Assembly (NCBI RefSeq): GCF_036226745.1
Contig: NZ_CP109013.1
Span: 3,162,001 to 3,226,000 of the forward strand
Length of the DNA: 64,000 nt
Source of the DNA: Streptomyces sp. NBC_00683
Lineage (GTDB): Bacteria; Actinomycetota; Actinomycetes; Streptomycetales; Streptomycetaceae
Direction of reading: 5' to 3'
The position numbers and the translations under genes are program-made. Below the pieces are notes generated by a model. It searched no databases. It worked only from the letters and a program-made list of their open reading frames with translations, and had not been told where the DNA came from. This document shows positions 47,215-54,759 of this stretch, in pieces. Every line of letters starts with the position of its first letter. Position 1 is the stretch's first letter.

Positions 47215-49338
47215 GTGATGCAGCCCGCGAGCCGTGCCCGGATCTCCATACCCGCCAGGGTCCTCCTCGCCGTGCTGGCAGCGATGTGCTGGATCGCTCT
47301 GCCCGCCGCGCCGGGCGCCCGTGCCGACGACCCCGTCGTGCTGTCCCGCGACGGGCAGATCACCGACAAGGTGGGGGCTCTCGGCGACCGTGACCAGCAG
47401 GTCGAGTCCGCGCTCGACGAGTTGTTCGACAGCAGCCGGATCCAGCTCTTCGTCGTCTACGTACGCGATTTCTCCGGCCGCGACGCGCAGACCTGGGCCG
47501 ACGAGACCGCGAACCGCAACGGGCTCGGACAGGACGACGTGCTGCTGGCCGTGGCCACGCACGACCGGCAGTACGCCTACTCCGTCGACCAGGGGTCGCG
47601 GCTCACCGACGGACAGCTCCAGGACGTGGCGAGCACGGCGATCGAACCGGCTCTGCGGCAGAACGACTGGGCCGGGGCCGCGATCGGCGCCGCGAACGGC
47701 TATGCCGCCGTGCTCGCCGGCCGGCCCGTTCCGACCCCCGCGATCACACCGGGTGCCTCGGATCCCGGGACCGGCAGCGACTCCAACAGTGGCAGCGCGG
47801 GGAACCTGATCGTGCCCATCGCCGTCGTCGGCGCCGCAGGTGCGGTCGCCGCCTACGCGTACACCCGCCGCAGGAGGCGTACGTCGAGCCGGACGACCCC
47901 TGCCGCGGCCGGCTGGGGCAGCGGCGCACAGGAATCGGCGGAGCCGCCGACGCCGTTGCCGGAACTCGACGCACAGGCCAAGGCCGACCTGGTGGACACG
48001 GACGACGCCGTGCGCACCAGCGAGGAGGAGCTCGGATTCGCCACCGCGCAGTTCGGCGAGGAGGCGGCGGCTCCGTTCTCCCAGGCCGTCGACCACGCCA
48101 AGTCGGAGCTGACCGCGGCCTTCCGCTTGCGGCAGCAACTCGACGACGCCTTCCCGGAGGACGACGCGACACGGCGCCGCATGCTCGACGAGATCGTCAG
48201 CCGCTGCGCGGAGGCGAACGGACGTCTGGACGCCGTGGCCGAGGACTTCGACCGGCTGCGCGCCCTCGAGCAGACCGCGCCCCAGGCCGTGGCGACTGCG
48301 GAGGCTGCTTTCACCGACCTCTCCGGACGGATCTCCACGGCGGAGTCCACGCTCACCGGAATGCGCAGCCGGTATACGGAGTCGGCCGCCGCACCGGTGG
48401 CCGACGACGTCGAACAGGCCAAGGACCGGCTGCTGTTCGCCACGTCCGGTCTCGATCAGGCGCGCCAGGCCGTGGCCGACGGCGACAACGCCAAGGCCGC
48501 GGTGTACGTCCGGGCCGCCGAGGGCGCGATCGGGCAGGCGTCCGCACTCGTCGATGCCGTGGACCGGCGTGCCGTGGAATTGGCCGAGGCTGCGGGCAAG
48601 CTGCCAGGTGCCCTCACCGAGACGGAAACGGATCTGGCCGATGCGGGAGGTCTGCTGAAAGGTACGGCCGAGGGAGTCTCCACCGCGGATCTGCAGGGCA
48701 GGATCGCGCGCGCGTCGTCGGTGCTCGGCGATGTGCGGAGCGAGGTGGAAGCCGGCCCCTACGACCCCATCGACGCTCTGCGCAGGGTGGAGGAGGCGGA
48801 CGCGGCGCTGGACGAAGCCCTCGCCGGGGCCCGCGAGCAGGAGCACGGAAACCTGCGCGCCCGCTCGCTCCTCGACCGGGCGATGCTCACCGCGCGTTCG
48901 GCGATCGGGGCCGCCGCGGACTACATCACCACCAACAGAGGAGCGGTGGGCAGCCAGGCCCGCACCCGGCTGGCCGAGGCCCAGCGGCGGTGGGAGCGGG
49001 CCCGGGAACTGGGTGAATCGAACGATCCGCAGGGCGCCCTGAGCGAGGCCCAGCAAGCGGACGCCCTGGCGGGGCTGGCGCAGAGCCTGGCCGAACAGGA
49101 CGTGCGTGCCTACCGGAACCAGAACGGTCCGGGCGGTGTACAAGGAGGGGGAAGCGGGATGGGCGGGGCGGTGCTGGGCGGCATCCTCCTCGGCGGACTC
49201 CTCGGCGGGAGCGGCCGGGGCGGGGGATTCGGAGGGGGGTTCTCGGGAGGTTTCGGAGGCGGAGGCTTCTCAGGCGGCCCTGGCAGCTTCGGCGGTGGGG
49301 GAACCCGTGGCCGACGGGGCGGCGGAGGCCGGTTCTGA
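47215..49338 (+). CDS. TPM-domain membrane protein with coiled-coil and Gly-rich tail
   Basis: A 707-residue protein. Signal peptide to ~residue 37 (PARVLLAVLAAMCWIALPAAPGARA). A TPM domain follows at ~40-160 (VVLSRDGQITDKVGAL, DDVLLAVATHDRQYAYSVDQGSRLTDGQL), then a Ser/Gly linker and membrane helix LIVPIAVVGAAGAVAAYAY (~199-217) with RRRRR. Residues ~240-640 form a long helical, coiled-coil-rich cytoplasmic region. The tail is almost pure Gly/Ser/Phe (GGGFGGGFSGGFGGGG). The start is GTG 47215 or ATG 47218. It lies 91 bp upstream of pspA, and a link to membrane-stress response is inferred. A 9-bp repeat of GGTTCTGAG spans its stop. Confidence 0.85.
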   Translation: MMQPASRARISIPARVLLAVLAAMCWIALPAAPGARADDPVVLSRDGQITDKVGALGDRDQQVESALDELFDSSRIQLFVVYVRDFSGRDAQTWADETANRNGLGQDDVLLAVATHDRQYAYSVDQGSRLTDGQLQDVASTAIEPALRQNDWAGAAIGAANGYAAVLAGRPVPTPAITPGASDPGTGSDSNSGSAGNLIVPIAVVGAAGAVAAYAYTRRRRRTSSRTTPAAAGWGSGAQESAEPPTPLPELDAQAKADLVDTDDAVRTSEEELGFATAQFGEEAAAPFSQAVDHAKSELTAAFRLRQQLDDAFPEDDATRRRMLDEIVSRCAEANGRLDAVAEDFDRLRALEQTAPQAVATAEAAFTDLSGRISTAESTLTGMRSRYTESAAAPVADDVEQAKDRLLFATSGLDQARQAVADGDNAKAAVYVRAAEGAIGQASALVDAVDRRAVELAEAAGKLPGALTETETDLADAGGLLKGTAEGVSTADLQGRIARASSVLGDVRSEVEAGPYDPIDALRRVEEADAALDEALAGAREQEHGNLRARSLLDRAMLTARSAIGAAADYITTNRGAVGSQARTRLAEAQRRWERARELGESNDPQGALSEAQQADALAGLAQSLAEQDVRAYRNQNGPGGVQGGGSGMGGAVLGGILLGGLLGGSGRGGGFGGGFSGGFGGGGFSGGPGSFGGGGTRGRRGGGGRF

Positions 49339-49429
49339 GGTTCTGAGGTTCTGAAGGACGGCGCTTTGCGTCAGCCGCGGACTTTTTCACGTTGCGTCAG
49401 TCGCTGTCATTCACACAAGGAGAGGTGCC

Positions 49430-50143
49430 ATGACCAAGCAGACCATCCTCGGGCGCGTCACACAGCTGGCGCGGGCCAACATCAATGCCCTGATCGACCA
49501 GGCGGAAGACCCCCAGAAGATGCTGGACCAGCTGATCCGCGAGTACACGGGCAACATCTCGGAGGCGGAGCAGGCCGTGGCCGCGACCATCGGCAACCTC
49601 CGGCTGATGGAGCAGGATCACCGGGAGGACGTCGACGCGGCGCGGGAGTGGGGGCAGAAGGCCCTCGCGGCCAGTAAGAAGGCCGACGAGCTGCGCGCTG
49701 CGGGATCGGCCGCCGACGCCGACAAGTTCGACAACCTGGCCAAGGTGGCGCTGGGCCGCCAGCTCCAGTCGGAGCAGGAGGCCAAGACCGCCGAGCCCAC
49801 CATCGCCTCGCAGACGGTGGTGGTGGACAAGCTGAAGACGGGCCTGGACCAGATGAAGACCAAGCTGACCCAGCTGAAGTCCAAACGCGACGAGCTGGTT
49901 GCGCGCTCCAAGTCGGCTCAGGCGCAGAACCAGATGATGGACGCCGTGAAGAACATCGACGTCATGGATCCGACGAGTGAGCTCAGCCGCTTCGAGGACA
50001 AGGTGCGGCGCGAGGAGGCGAAGGCGGTGGGCAAGCAGGAGCTCGCCGCGTCGTCCCTGGACGCACAGTTCGAGCAGCTGGACAGCCTCGGTGAGAGTGC
50101 GGAGGTCGAGGCCCGGCTCGCCGCCCTGAAGTCGGGCTCATGA
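49430..50143 (+). CDS. pspA: PspA/IM30 family membrane-stress protein
   Basis: A 237-residue helical protein with the PspA/Vipp1 layout. The amphipathic start MTKQTILGRVTQLARANINALIDQAEDPQKMLDQLIREY is followed by long coiled coils (LGRQLQSEQEAKTAEPTIASQTVVVDKLKTGLDQMKTKLTQLKSKRDELVAR) and a C-terminal MDPTSELSRFEDKVRREEAKAVGKQEL helix. PspA proteins form rods on damaged membranes and preserve the proton motive force. AAGGAGAGG precedes the ATG. Transcription with the TPM gene upstream is likely. Confidence 0.93.
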   Translation: MTKQTILGRVTQLARANINALIDQAEDPQKMLDQLIREYTGNISEAEQAVAATIGNLRLMEQDHREDVDAAREWGQKALAASKKADELRAAGSAADADKFDNLAKVALGRQLQSEQEAKTAEPTIASQTVVVDKLKTGLDQMKTKLTQLKSKRDELVARSKSAQAQNQMMDAVKNIDVMDPTSELSRFEDKVRREEAKAVGKQELAASSLDAQFEQLDSLGESAEVEARLAALKSGS

Positions 50144-50225
50144 GGCGGCCGGAGGCCGTAGGCCCCGCCCACACGCCGCACGCCTCACGCCGCCCCGCTC
50201 CCGGCTCCCGGCTCCCGGCTCCCGG

Positions 50226-52847
50226 TCAGTACATGCTCAGCAGCTGCTCGACCGAGAGTTCGGCAGCCGGCTCACCGTCGGGCAGCGCCAGCTCGAACCA
50301 CACCGTCTTGCCTCGCGGTGTCCGCCGTGACCCCCAGGCCGCGCTCAGCAGTCCGACCAACTGCAGCCCACGCCCGCCCTCGTCGGTGTCGCGTGCCCGC
50401 CTCCGCCGTGGCTGGACCAGTCCCGCGTCCCATACCTCGCAGACGAGGGTGCGGTCGCGCAGGAGCCTGAGTCTGATCTCGCCCTCGCCGTAGCGCAGCG
50501 CATTGGTGACGAGCTCACTGACCAGCAGTTCGGTGGTGTCCACCAGGTCGTCGAGGTCCCACGCCGTCAGCTGGGCACGGGCCAGCTCGCGGGCCCGGCC
50601 GACGGAACGGAGCTCGCGGGGAAGCCGCCAGTCGCCCACGGCATCCACCGGAAGCCCTTGGATGCGCGCCATCAGCAGGGCGATGTCGTCCTCGCCGTGA
50701 CGGGTGTCGAGGGTGGCCAGCACATGGTCACAGACGTCCTCGAGCGGCTGGGACGGCTCCGTGAGGGCTTCCCTGAAGGCCTGCAGGCCCTCGTCGAGGG
50801 GATGGTCGCGTGACTCGACGAGACCGTCGGTGTAGAGGGCGAGGAGGGCGCCCTCCTTGAGCTCCACCTCGACCTCCTCGAAGGGCTCGCCACCGACGCC
50901 GAGCGGCATTCCGGGAGGGACGTCCAGCAGCAGGGCCGGTTCGCCCGGCTCGACCACCACAGGGGGGAGATGACCGGCGTTGGCGAAGGTGCACCGCCGG
51001 GTAACGGAGTCGTACACCGCGTACACACACGTCGCCAGGTAGACCTCGGAGAGGTCCGCCTCGCGTGACTTGTGGGCGACGCGTGAGGGCCACTGGGCGC
51101 CGCCGCCTCCACCGAAGGCGTCGCTCCGGTCGCCGCCGCCCGGGGTGCCGAGGCCACGGGCGACCTCGTCGAGGGCGGAGAGCACCTCGGCCGGCTCCAG
51201 GTCCAGGAGCGCCAGTGTGCGTACGGCGGTGCGCAGCTCTCCCATGGCGACAGCGGCCCGCAGCCCACGGCCCATGACATCACCGACGACGAGGGCCGTG
51301 CGATGGCCGGGGAGTTCGATCACGTCGAACCAGTCCCCGCCGACCTCGGTGGCTGTGTTGCCGGGGAGGTAGCGGCAGGCGATGTCGAGGCCTGCGGCCT
51401 CGGGGTCGCCCGGGGGGAGGAGGCTGCGCTGGAGTATCAGTGCCCGTTCGTGTTCGCGGCGGTAGAGGCGTGCGTTGTCGATGCAGACGGCCGCACGTGC
51501 GGCGAGTTCGGTGGCCAGGGCCCGGTCCCGCTCGCCGAAGGGTTCGCTGCCCTTGGTGCGGGAGAACTGGACGAGGCCGATGACGATGTCGTGCGCGACC
51601 ATCGGCACGGCGAGCGTGGAGTGCACGAAGCCGCGTTCGTCACCTGGCACGTCCTCGACATGGCCGGTGCGCAGGGCGACGGCACAGGGCGAGTTGAACG
51701 GGTAGCGGTGGACGGCGCCGAGCGCGGGAGGCCCCGGGGGCGCGTTCCCGTCGGGATCGGCACCGCCGCTCATGCTGGCACCCGGCAGGCCGTCGGGGAG
51801 CGCGTCGGAGACGGCGCTGGCCTGGGCGACCCGGCGCAGTTCCGCCGAACCGCCGCCGGACTCCTGCCGGAGCCGGCCCCAGCTTCCGGGCGAGGCCTCG
51901 TCGCCCGTGAGCAGCCCCTGGTAGAGGTCCACGGATGCCAGGTCGCAGAAACCGGGCACGGCGACGTCGAGCAGCTCGCGGGCGGTGGTCTCCAGATCGA
52001 GGGAGTTGCCGATGCGCGCACTGGCCTCGTTGAGAAGCGCGAGGTTACGACGGGCGCTGGCTGCCTCGCGGGCGGCGATGTGCCGGCCCGTGACATCGGT
52101 GGCGAGGCCCGCGACGCCGATGGGGCGTCCGGCACCGCTGTGTACCCGGTAGAGGTTCATGGACCAGTGGCGCCGGTCGCTGGAGCCGGGGACGGTGCCG
52201 ACCAGTTGGAGGTCGGTGACGGCGTCACCGGTTTCCAGGACGCGCTTCAGCGTGCTGGAGAGCCGGTCGGCCTCCTGGCCGGCCAGGTAGTCGTCCACCG
52301 TGCGTCCGCGGTGGTCGTCCGCCTCGCCGCCGAAGACCGTGGCGAACCGCTGGTTGGCCCGTACGACCGTGAAGTCCGCGCCGAAGAGCACGAAGCCGAA
52401 GGGAGATTGGCCGAATATCGCCTGCGATGCGGCAAGATCAGTTTCGATGCGCCGTAGTGCCCGGACATCGACGACGATGCAGAGCGCGGCACGCTCGCCG
52501 CTCCCCGTCTCGCTCGGCATGACGTAGATCTCGGCAAGACCCTCGGCGCCGCCCTCGCCCGGAATCCGGAACGGGACGAGACCCGTCCACTCCTTGCCGT
52601 CGAGGATTTCGCCGACCCGCCGATGAGCGTCCGAGCGCAGCTCGTCAGGCATGAACGCCTCGACCGGATCCCTGCCCACCGCCTCGTGGGAGGCCATGCC
52701 GAACAGACCGGCGGCCCGCCGGCTCCACTGCTCGATCAGCCCGTCAGGCCCGATCGAGAAGGAGGCGACCCTGATGTAGTCATAGATCGAGCCAGGCGGG
52801 CTGCTCTGCCACACGACGTCGCCCGCCGACCCAGATATTTCGCTCAC
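50226..52847 (-). CDS. Multidomain PAS-PAS-GAF-SpoIIE phosphatase with C-terminal HATPase (anti-sigma-type) domain
   Basis: An 873-residue cytoplasmic regulator starting at GTG 52847. Two PAS domains occupy ~20-260 (VASFSIGPDGLIEQWSRRAAGLFG; ASQAIFGQSPFGFVLFGADFTVVRANQRFA). A GAF domain spans ~270-470, and a PP2C-type SpoIIE phosphatase ~480-720 with metal-binding aspartates in GGDWFDVIE, VGDVMGRG and YTDGLVESRD. The last ~130 residues are an RsbW-like ATPase (TTELLVSELVTNALRYG, DEGGRGLQLV). One polypeptide thus combines anti-anti-sigma phosphatase and kinase modules of a partner-switching system. The tail resembles the neighbouring gene product at 53008. The sensed signal is unknown. Confidence 0.92.
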   Translation of the reverse strand: MSEISGSAGDVVWQSSPPGSIYDYIRVASFSIGPDGLIEQWSRRAAGLFGMASHEAVGRDPVEAFMPDELRSDAHRRVGEILDGKEWTGLVPFRIPGEGGAEGLAEIYVMPSETGSGERAALCIVVDVRALRRIETDLAASQAIFGQSPFGFVLFGADFTVVRANQRFATVFGGEADDHRGRTVDDYLAGQEADRLSSTLKRVLETGDAVTDLQLVGTVPGSSDRRHWSMNLYRVHSGAGRPIGVAGLATDVTGRHIAAREAASARRNLALLNEASARIGNSLDLETTARELLDVAVPGFCDLASVDLYQGLLTGDEASPGSWGRLRQESGGGSAELRRVAQASAVSDALPDGLPGASMSGGADPDGNAPPGPPALGAVHRYPFNSPCAVALRTGHVEDVPGDERGFVHSTLAVPMVAHDIVIGLVQFSRTKGSEPFGERDRALATELAARAAVCIDNARLYRREHERALILQRSLLPPGDPEAAGLDIACRYLPGNTATEVGGDWFDVIELPGHRTALVVGDVMGRGLRAAVAMGELRTAVRTLALLDLEPAEVLSALDEVARGLGTPGGGDRSDAFGGGGGAQWPSRVAHKSREADLSEVYLATCVYAVYDSVTRRCTFANAGHLPPVVVEPGEPALLLDVPPGMPLGVGGEPFEEVEVELKEGALLALYTDGLVESRDHPLDEGLQAFREALTEPSQPLEDVCDHVLATLDTRHGEDDIALLMARIQGLPVDAVGDWRLPRELRSVGRARELARAQLTAWDLDDLVDTTELLVSELVTNALRYGEGEIRLRLLRDRTLVCEVWDAGLVQPRRRRARDTDEGGRGLQLVGLLSAAWGSRRTPRGKTVWFELALPDGEPAAELSVEQLLSMY

Positions 52848-53007
52848 GCGACCGTCCCCTCCAGCTCACACACCGGACCGGTCCTGCCCGCAGTATTCAG
52901 CACTACGGGCCTTACCGGCACGGCGTTCACGATCACAGCACGGTCTCAGTCCCTTTCAGCCAGGTTCTGCCTGACCGCCGATGATCGCTGTGCGTCCCCT
53001 CCCACTC

Positions 53008-53436
53008 CTAACCAGGGAGAGCGAGCTCGAACCACACCGTCTTGCCACTCTTTCCGCGCCGGGTCCCCCAGCGGCGCGCAGAACAAGCCACGAGCTGCAG
53101 CCCGCGCCCCCCTTCGTCCTCCGGTCCGGCCATACGTTCGGTGGGCGCATCCGGAAGCGGATCGGAGACTTCCACGAGCAGGGCCTGCCCGGCGGTCCGC
53201 GAACCGGGACCCTCACCGTCCGGTTGCGGGCGCACGAGCCGCACCCCGATGGGGCCGTCCGCATAGCGCAGGGAATTGGTCACCAGTTCGCTCACGAGCA
53301 GCACGGCGACGTCTCCCACCGCCGCGTCGAGCCCCCAGACGTGCAGCGCATCGCGTACCGCATGCCGGGCGCTGCGCACGGAGCCCGGCACCGCCGGAAA
53401 GCTCCACTCGGCGCAGTCGCCTTCGGTATCGGTCAC
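53008..53436 (-). CDS. RsbW-like ATP-binding protein (anti-sigma factor type)
   Basis: A 142-residue HATPase_c_2 protein. Helix SVRSARHAVRDALHVWGLD is followed by N box VAVLLVSELVTNSLRYADGPIGVRL, then LLVEVSDPLPDAP and the lid/G2 block EDEGGRGLQLVACSARRWGTR, ending GKSGKTVWFELALPG. GTG 53436 with GGGAAGTG upstream is chosen; GTG 53445 is an alternative. Such proteins phosphorylate or bind anti-anti-sigma factors. It is transcribed in the same direction as, and upstream of, the SpoIIE fusion, whose C-terminus is a close paralogue. Confidence 0.88.
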   Translation of the reverse strand: MTDTEGDCAEWSFPAVPGSVRSARHAVRDALHVWGLDAAVGDVAVLLVSELVTNSLRYADGPIGVRLVRPQPDGEGPGSRTAGQALLVEVSDPLPDAPTERMAGPEDEGGRGLQLVACSARRWGTRRGKSGKTVWFELALPG

Positions 53437-53568
53437 GCCGATCACTTCCCAAGACCAAAAACGGGGGGTGCACCCCACTCGGAGGGGATAATCAGCACAT
53501 ACCCGAAATTTGGTGCAGCCTATCGCAGGACCCGACAGGTGGGGCGTACGGGTGCATGCGCCAGGGGC

Positions 53569-53970
53569 TCAGATCAGCTCGCCCGTGGCGTTGAGATCAT
53601 CGAAGAGCAACTGGTCGACCGGGGGGACGAGGGCACGGTCCCCGTAGGAGAACCAGGCCATCTCGTCGATCTCACTGCTGGCGGCCAGCGTGCCCCGGTA
53701 GTCGCCGTAGTAGCAGCTCATGCGTACCACCACACCGTCCGGATGGCCGTGCGCCTGCGCCTCGTACGTACCCGCATGGATGACGGTCGACGGGACGACG
53801 TTCACCGTCAGCTCCTCCTCGACCTCGCGCAGCAAGGTCTGCAGGTCCGTCTCCCCGCTCTCCCGCTTCCCTCCGGGGATGTAGAAGATGTCCTTCCCCT
53901 TCGGTCGCGCGCAGAGAATCCTGCCGTTCTCCACCCGCACCCAGGCCACCGTGTCGATCAGCACCGGCAT
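53569..53970 (-). CDS. Nudix hydrolase
   Basis: A 133-residue protein with a Nudix box at residues 34-56 (GKRESGETDLQTLLREVEEE...). The metal-binding REVEEE (48-53) is intact, but the usual glycine near the box end is T55. The N-terminus MPVLIDTVAWVRVENGRILCARPKGKDIFYIPGGK fits the MutT/Nudix fold, and the C-terminus SSEIDEMAWFSYGDRALVPPVDQLLFDDL is typical of small actinobacterial members. The nucleoside-diphosphate-linked substrate is not predictable. ATG 53970 is chosen on the frame; there is only GGACGG upstream. Confidence 0.88.
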   Translation of the reverse strand: MPVLIDTVAWVRVENGRILCARPKGKDIFYIPGGKRESGETDLQTLLREVEEELTVNVVPSTVIHAGTYEAQAHGHPDGVVVRMSCYYGDYRGTLAASSEIDEMAWFSYGDRALVPPVDQLLFDDLNATGELI

Positions 53971-54019
53971 CGTTCCGTCCTCACCATCTGTCTGCCGCAG
54001 CTTCGGATGCGGTGGGGTG

Positions 54020-54114
54020 CGGCTCAGGGCGTTCGACGGCTCAGCGCGTTCGAACGGCTCAGGCGCGCTCGGCGCCTCAGCACGTTCAACGGCTCAGGCG
54101 CGTTCGACACCTCG
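54020..54114. repeat. Degenerate 17-18-bp tandem repeat upstream of the Nudix gene
   Basis: Units of the form CGGCTCAGGCGCGTTCGA begin at 54020, 54037, 54055, 54073, 54090 and (partial) 54108, i.e. spacings of 17, 18, 18, 17 and 18 bp. It starts 50 bp upstream of the Nudix ATG within a 406-bp stretch without a gene. The near-palindromic GTTCGAAC appears at the second junction. No coding role is evident. Confidence 0.8.
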
Positions 54115-54256
54115 CCGGCAGCCGGCGCTACCGACAACATCCGGGCCGCCCCCACGCCTGACGTGCTGTCCGAGGACGTGCGGGAAAAGGGCTTCCGGGA
54201 CGCGAATATACGGCGCTGTCCGGCATGCCGGGCCGCCACGTCCGCGACGGACGGCG

Positions 54257-54290
54257 GCCGGGGCCGTCCTCGACAGCGGACGGCCCCGGC
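54257..54290 (-). terminator. Terminator downstream of the SPOR-like gene
   Basis: GCCGGGGCCGTC (54257-54268) pairs perfectly with GACGGCCCCGGC (54279-54290), a 12-bp stem and 10-nt loop, in the gene-free stretch between the SPOR-like gene (ends 54377) and the Nudix gene. Confidence 0.65.
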
Positions 54291-54376
54291 GACAGCTCGG
54301 AGTCATTCCCGGACCGCAGGCGGTCCGTACGGGCAGCAGACGGGGGCGGCCGGCGCGGCCCCGGAGGCCGCGGCCG

Positions 54377-54559
54377 TCAGGGGCGAGCGCTCTGGCCCAC
54401 GCGCTCCACCCAGTAGAGCTGCTTGTGCCCGTGGCGCTCCAGGCTGTCCGCGATCTTCTGCGCCTCGTCCTGTGTCGCATAGCGGCCGACGCGGTATCTG
54501 TTGCCGTTGTCGTCCTGCCGAATCACCAGCCAAGGGAGCACGGCACCGCTGTCGGTCAT
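54377..54559 (-). CDS. Very small SPOR-domain-like protein
   Basis: A 60-residue protein, MTDSGAVLPWLVIRQDDNGNRYRVGRYATQDEAQ and onward, with the SPOR-like pattern of a strand (YRVGRYATQDEAQKIADSLE) followed by RHGHKQLYWVERV. SPOR modules bind glycan strands of septal wall, but here there is no signal peptide or membrane helix, so a cytoplasmic location is expected and the role is unclear. GGGAGGGACACG precedes ATG 54559. Similar short proteins occur in many streptomycetes, as far as I recall. Confidence 0.7.
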   Translation of the reverse strand: MTDSGAVLPWLVIRQDDNGNRYRVGRYATQDEAQKIADSLERHGHKQLYWVERVGQSARP

Positions 54560-54710
54560 CGTGTCCCTCCCAAGCATTTCGCCCCTCTCCCCACCGGCGT
54601 GCACGTCTCTAAGGATCCCCAGGAAACCGCAGTACGCATATGCCCGAGCGTACGCCTGACCTTCACTCAGCGGATGCGTGTTTACACAAAGAGATACACA
54701 TCCGGTCATG

Positions 54711-54748
54711 CGTGAGGGGGCGCACCCGTCCGGATGCGCCCCCTCACG
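54711..54748. terminator. Terminator after the NCS1 permease gene
   Basis: CGTGAGGGGGCGCA (54711-54724) and TGCGCCCCCTCACG (54735-54748) make a perfect 14-bp stem with a 10-nt loop, 12 bp beyond the permease stop at 54760. Confidence 0.85.
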
Positions 54749-54759
54749 AGCGTCCCGCG

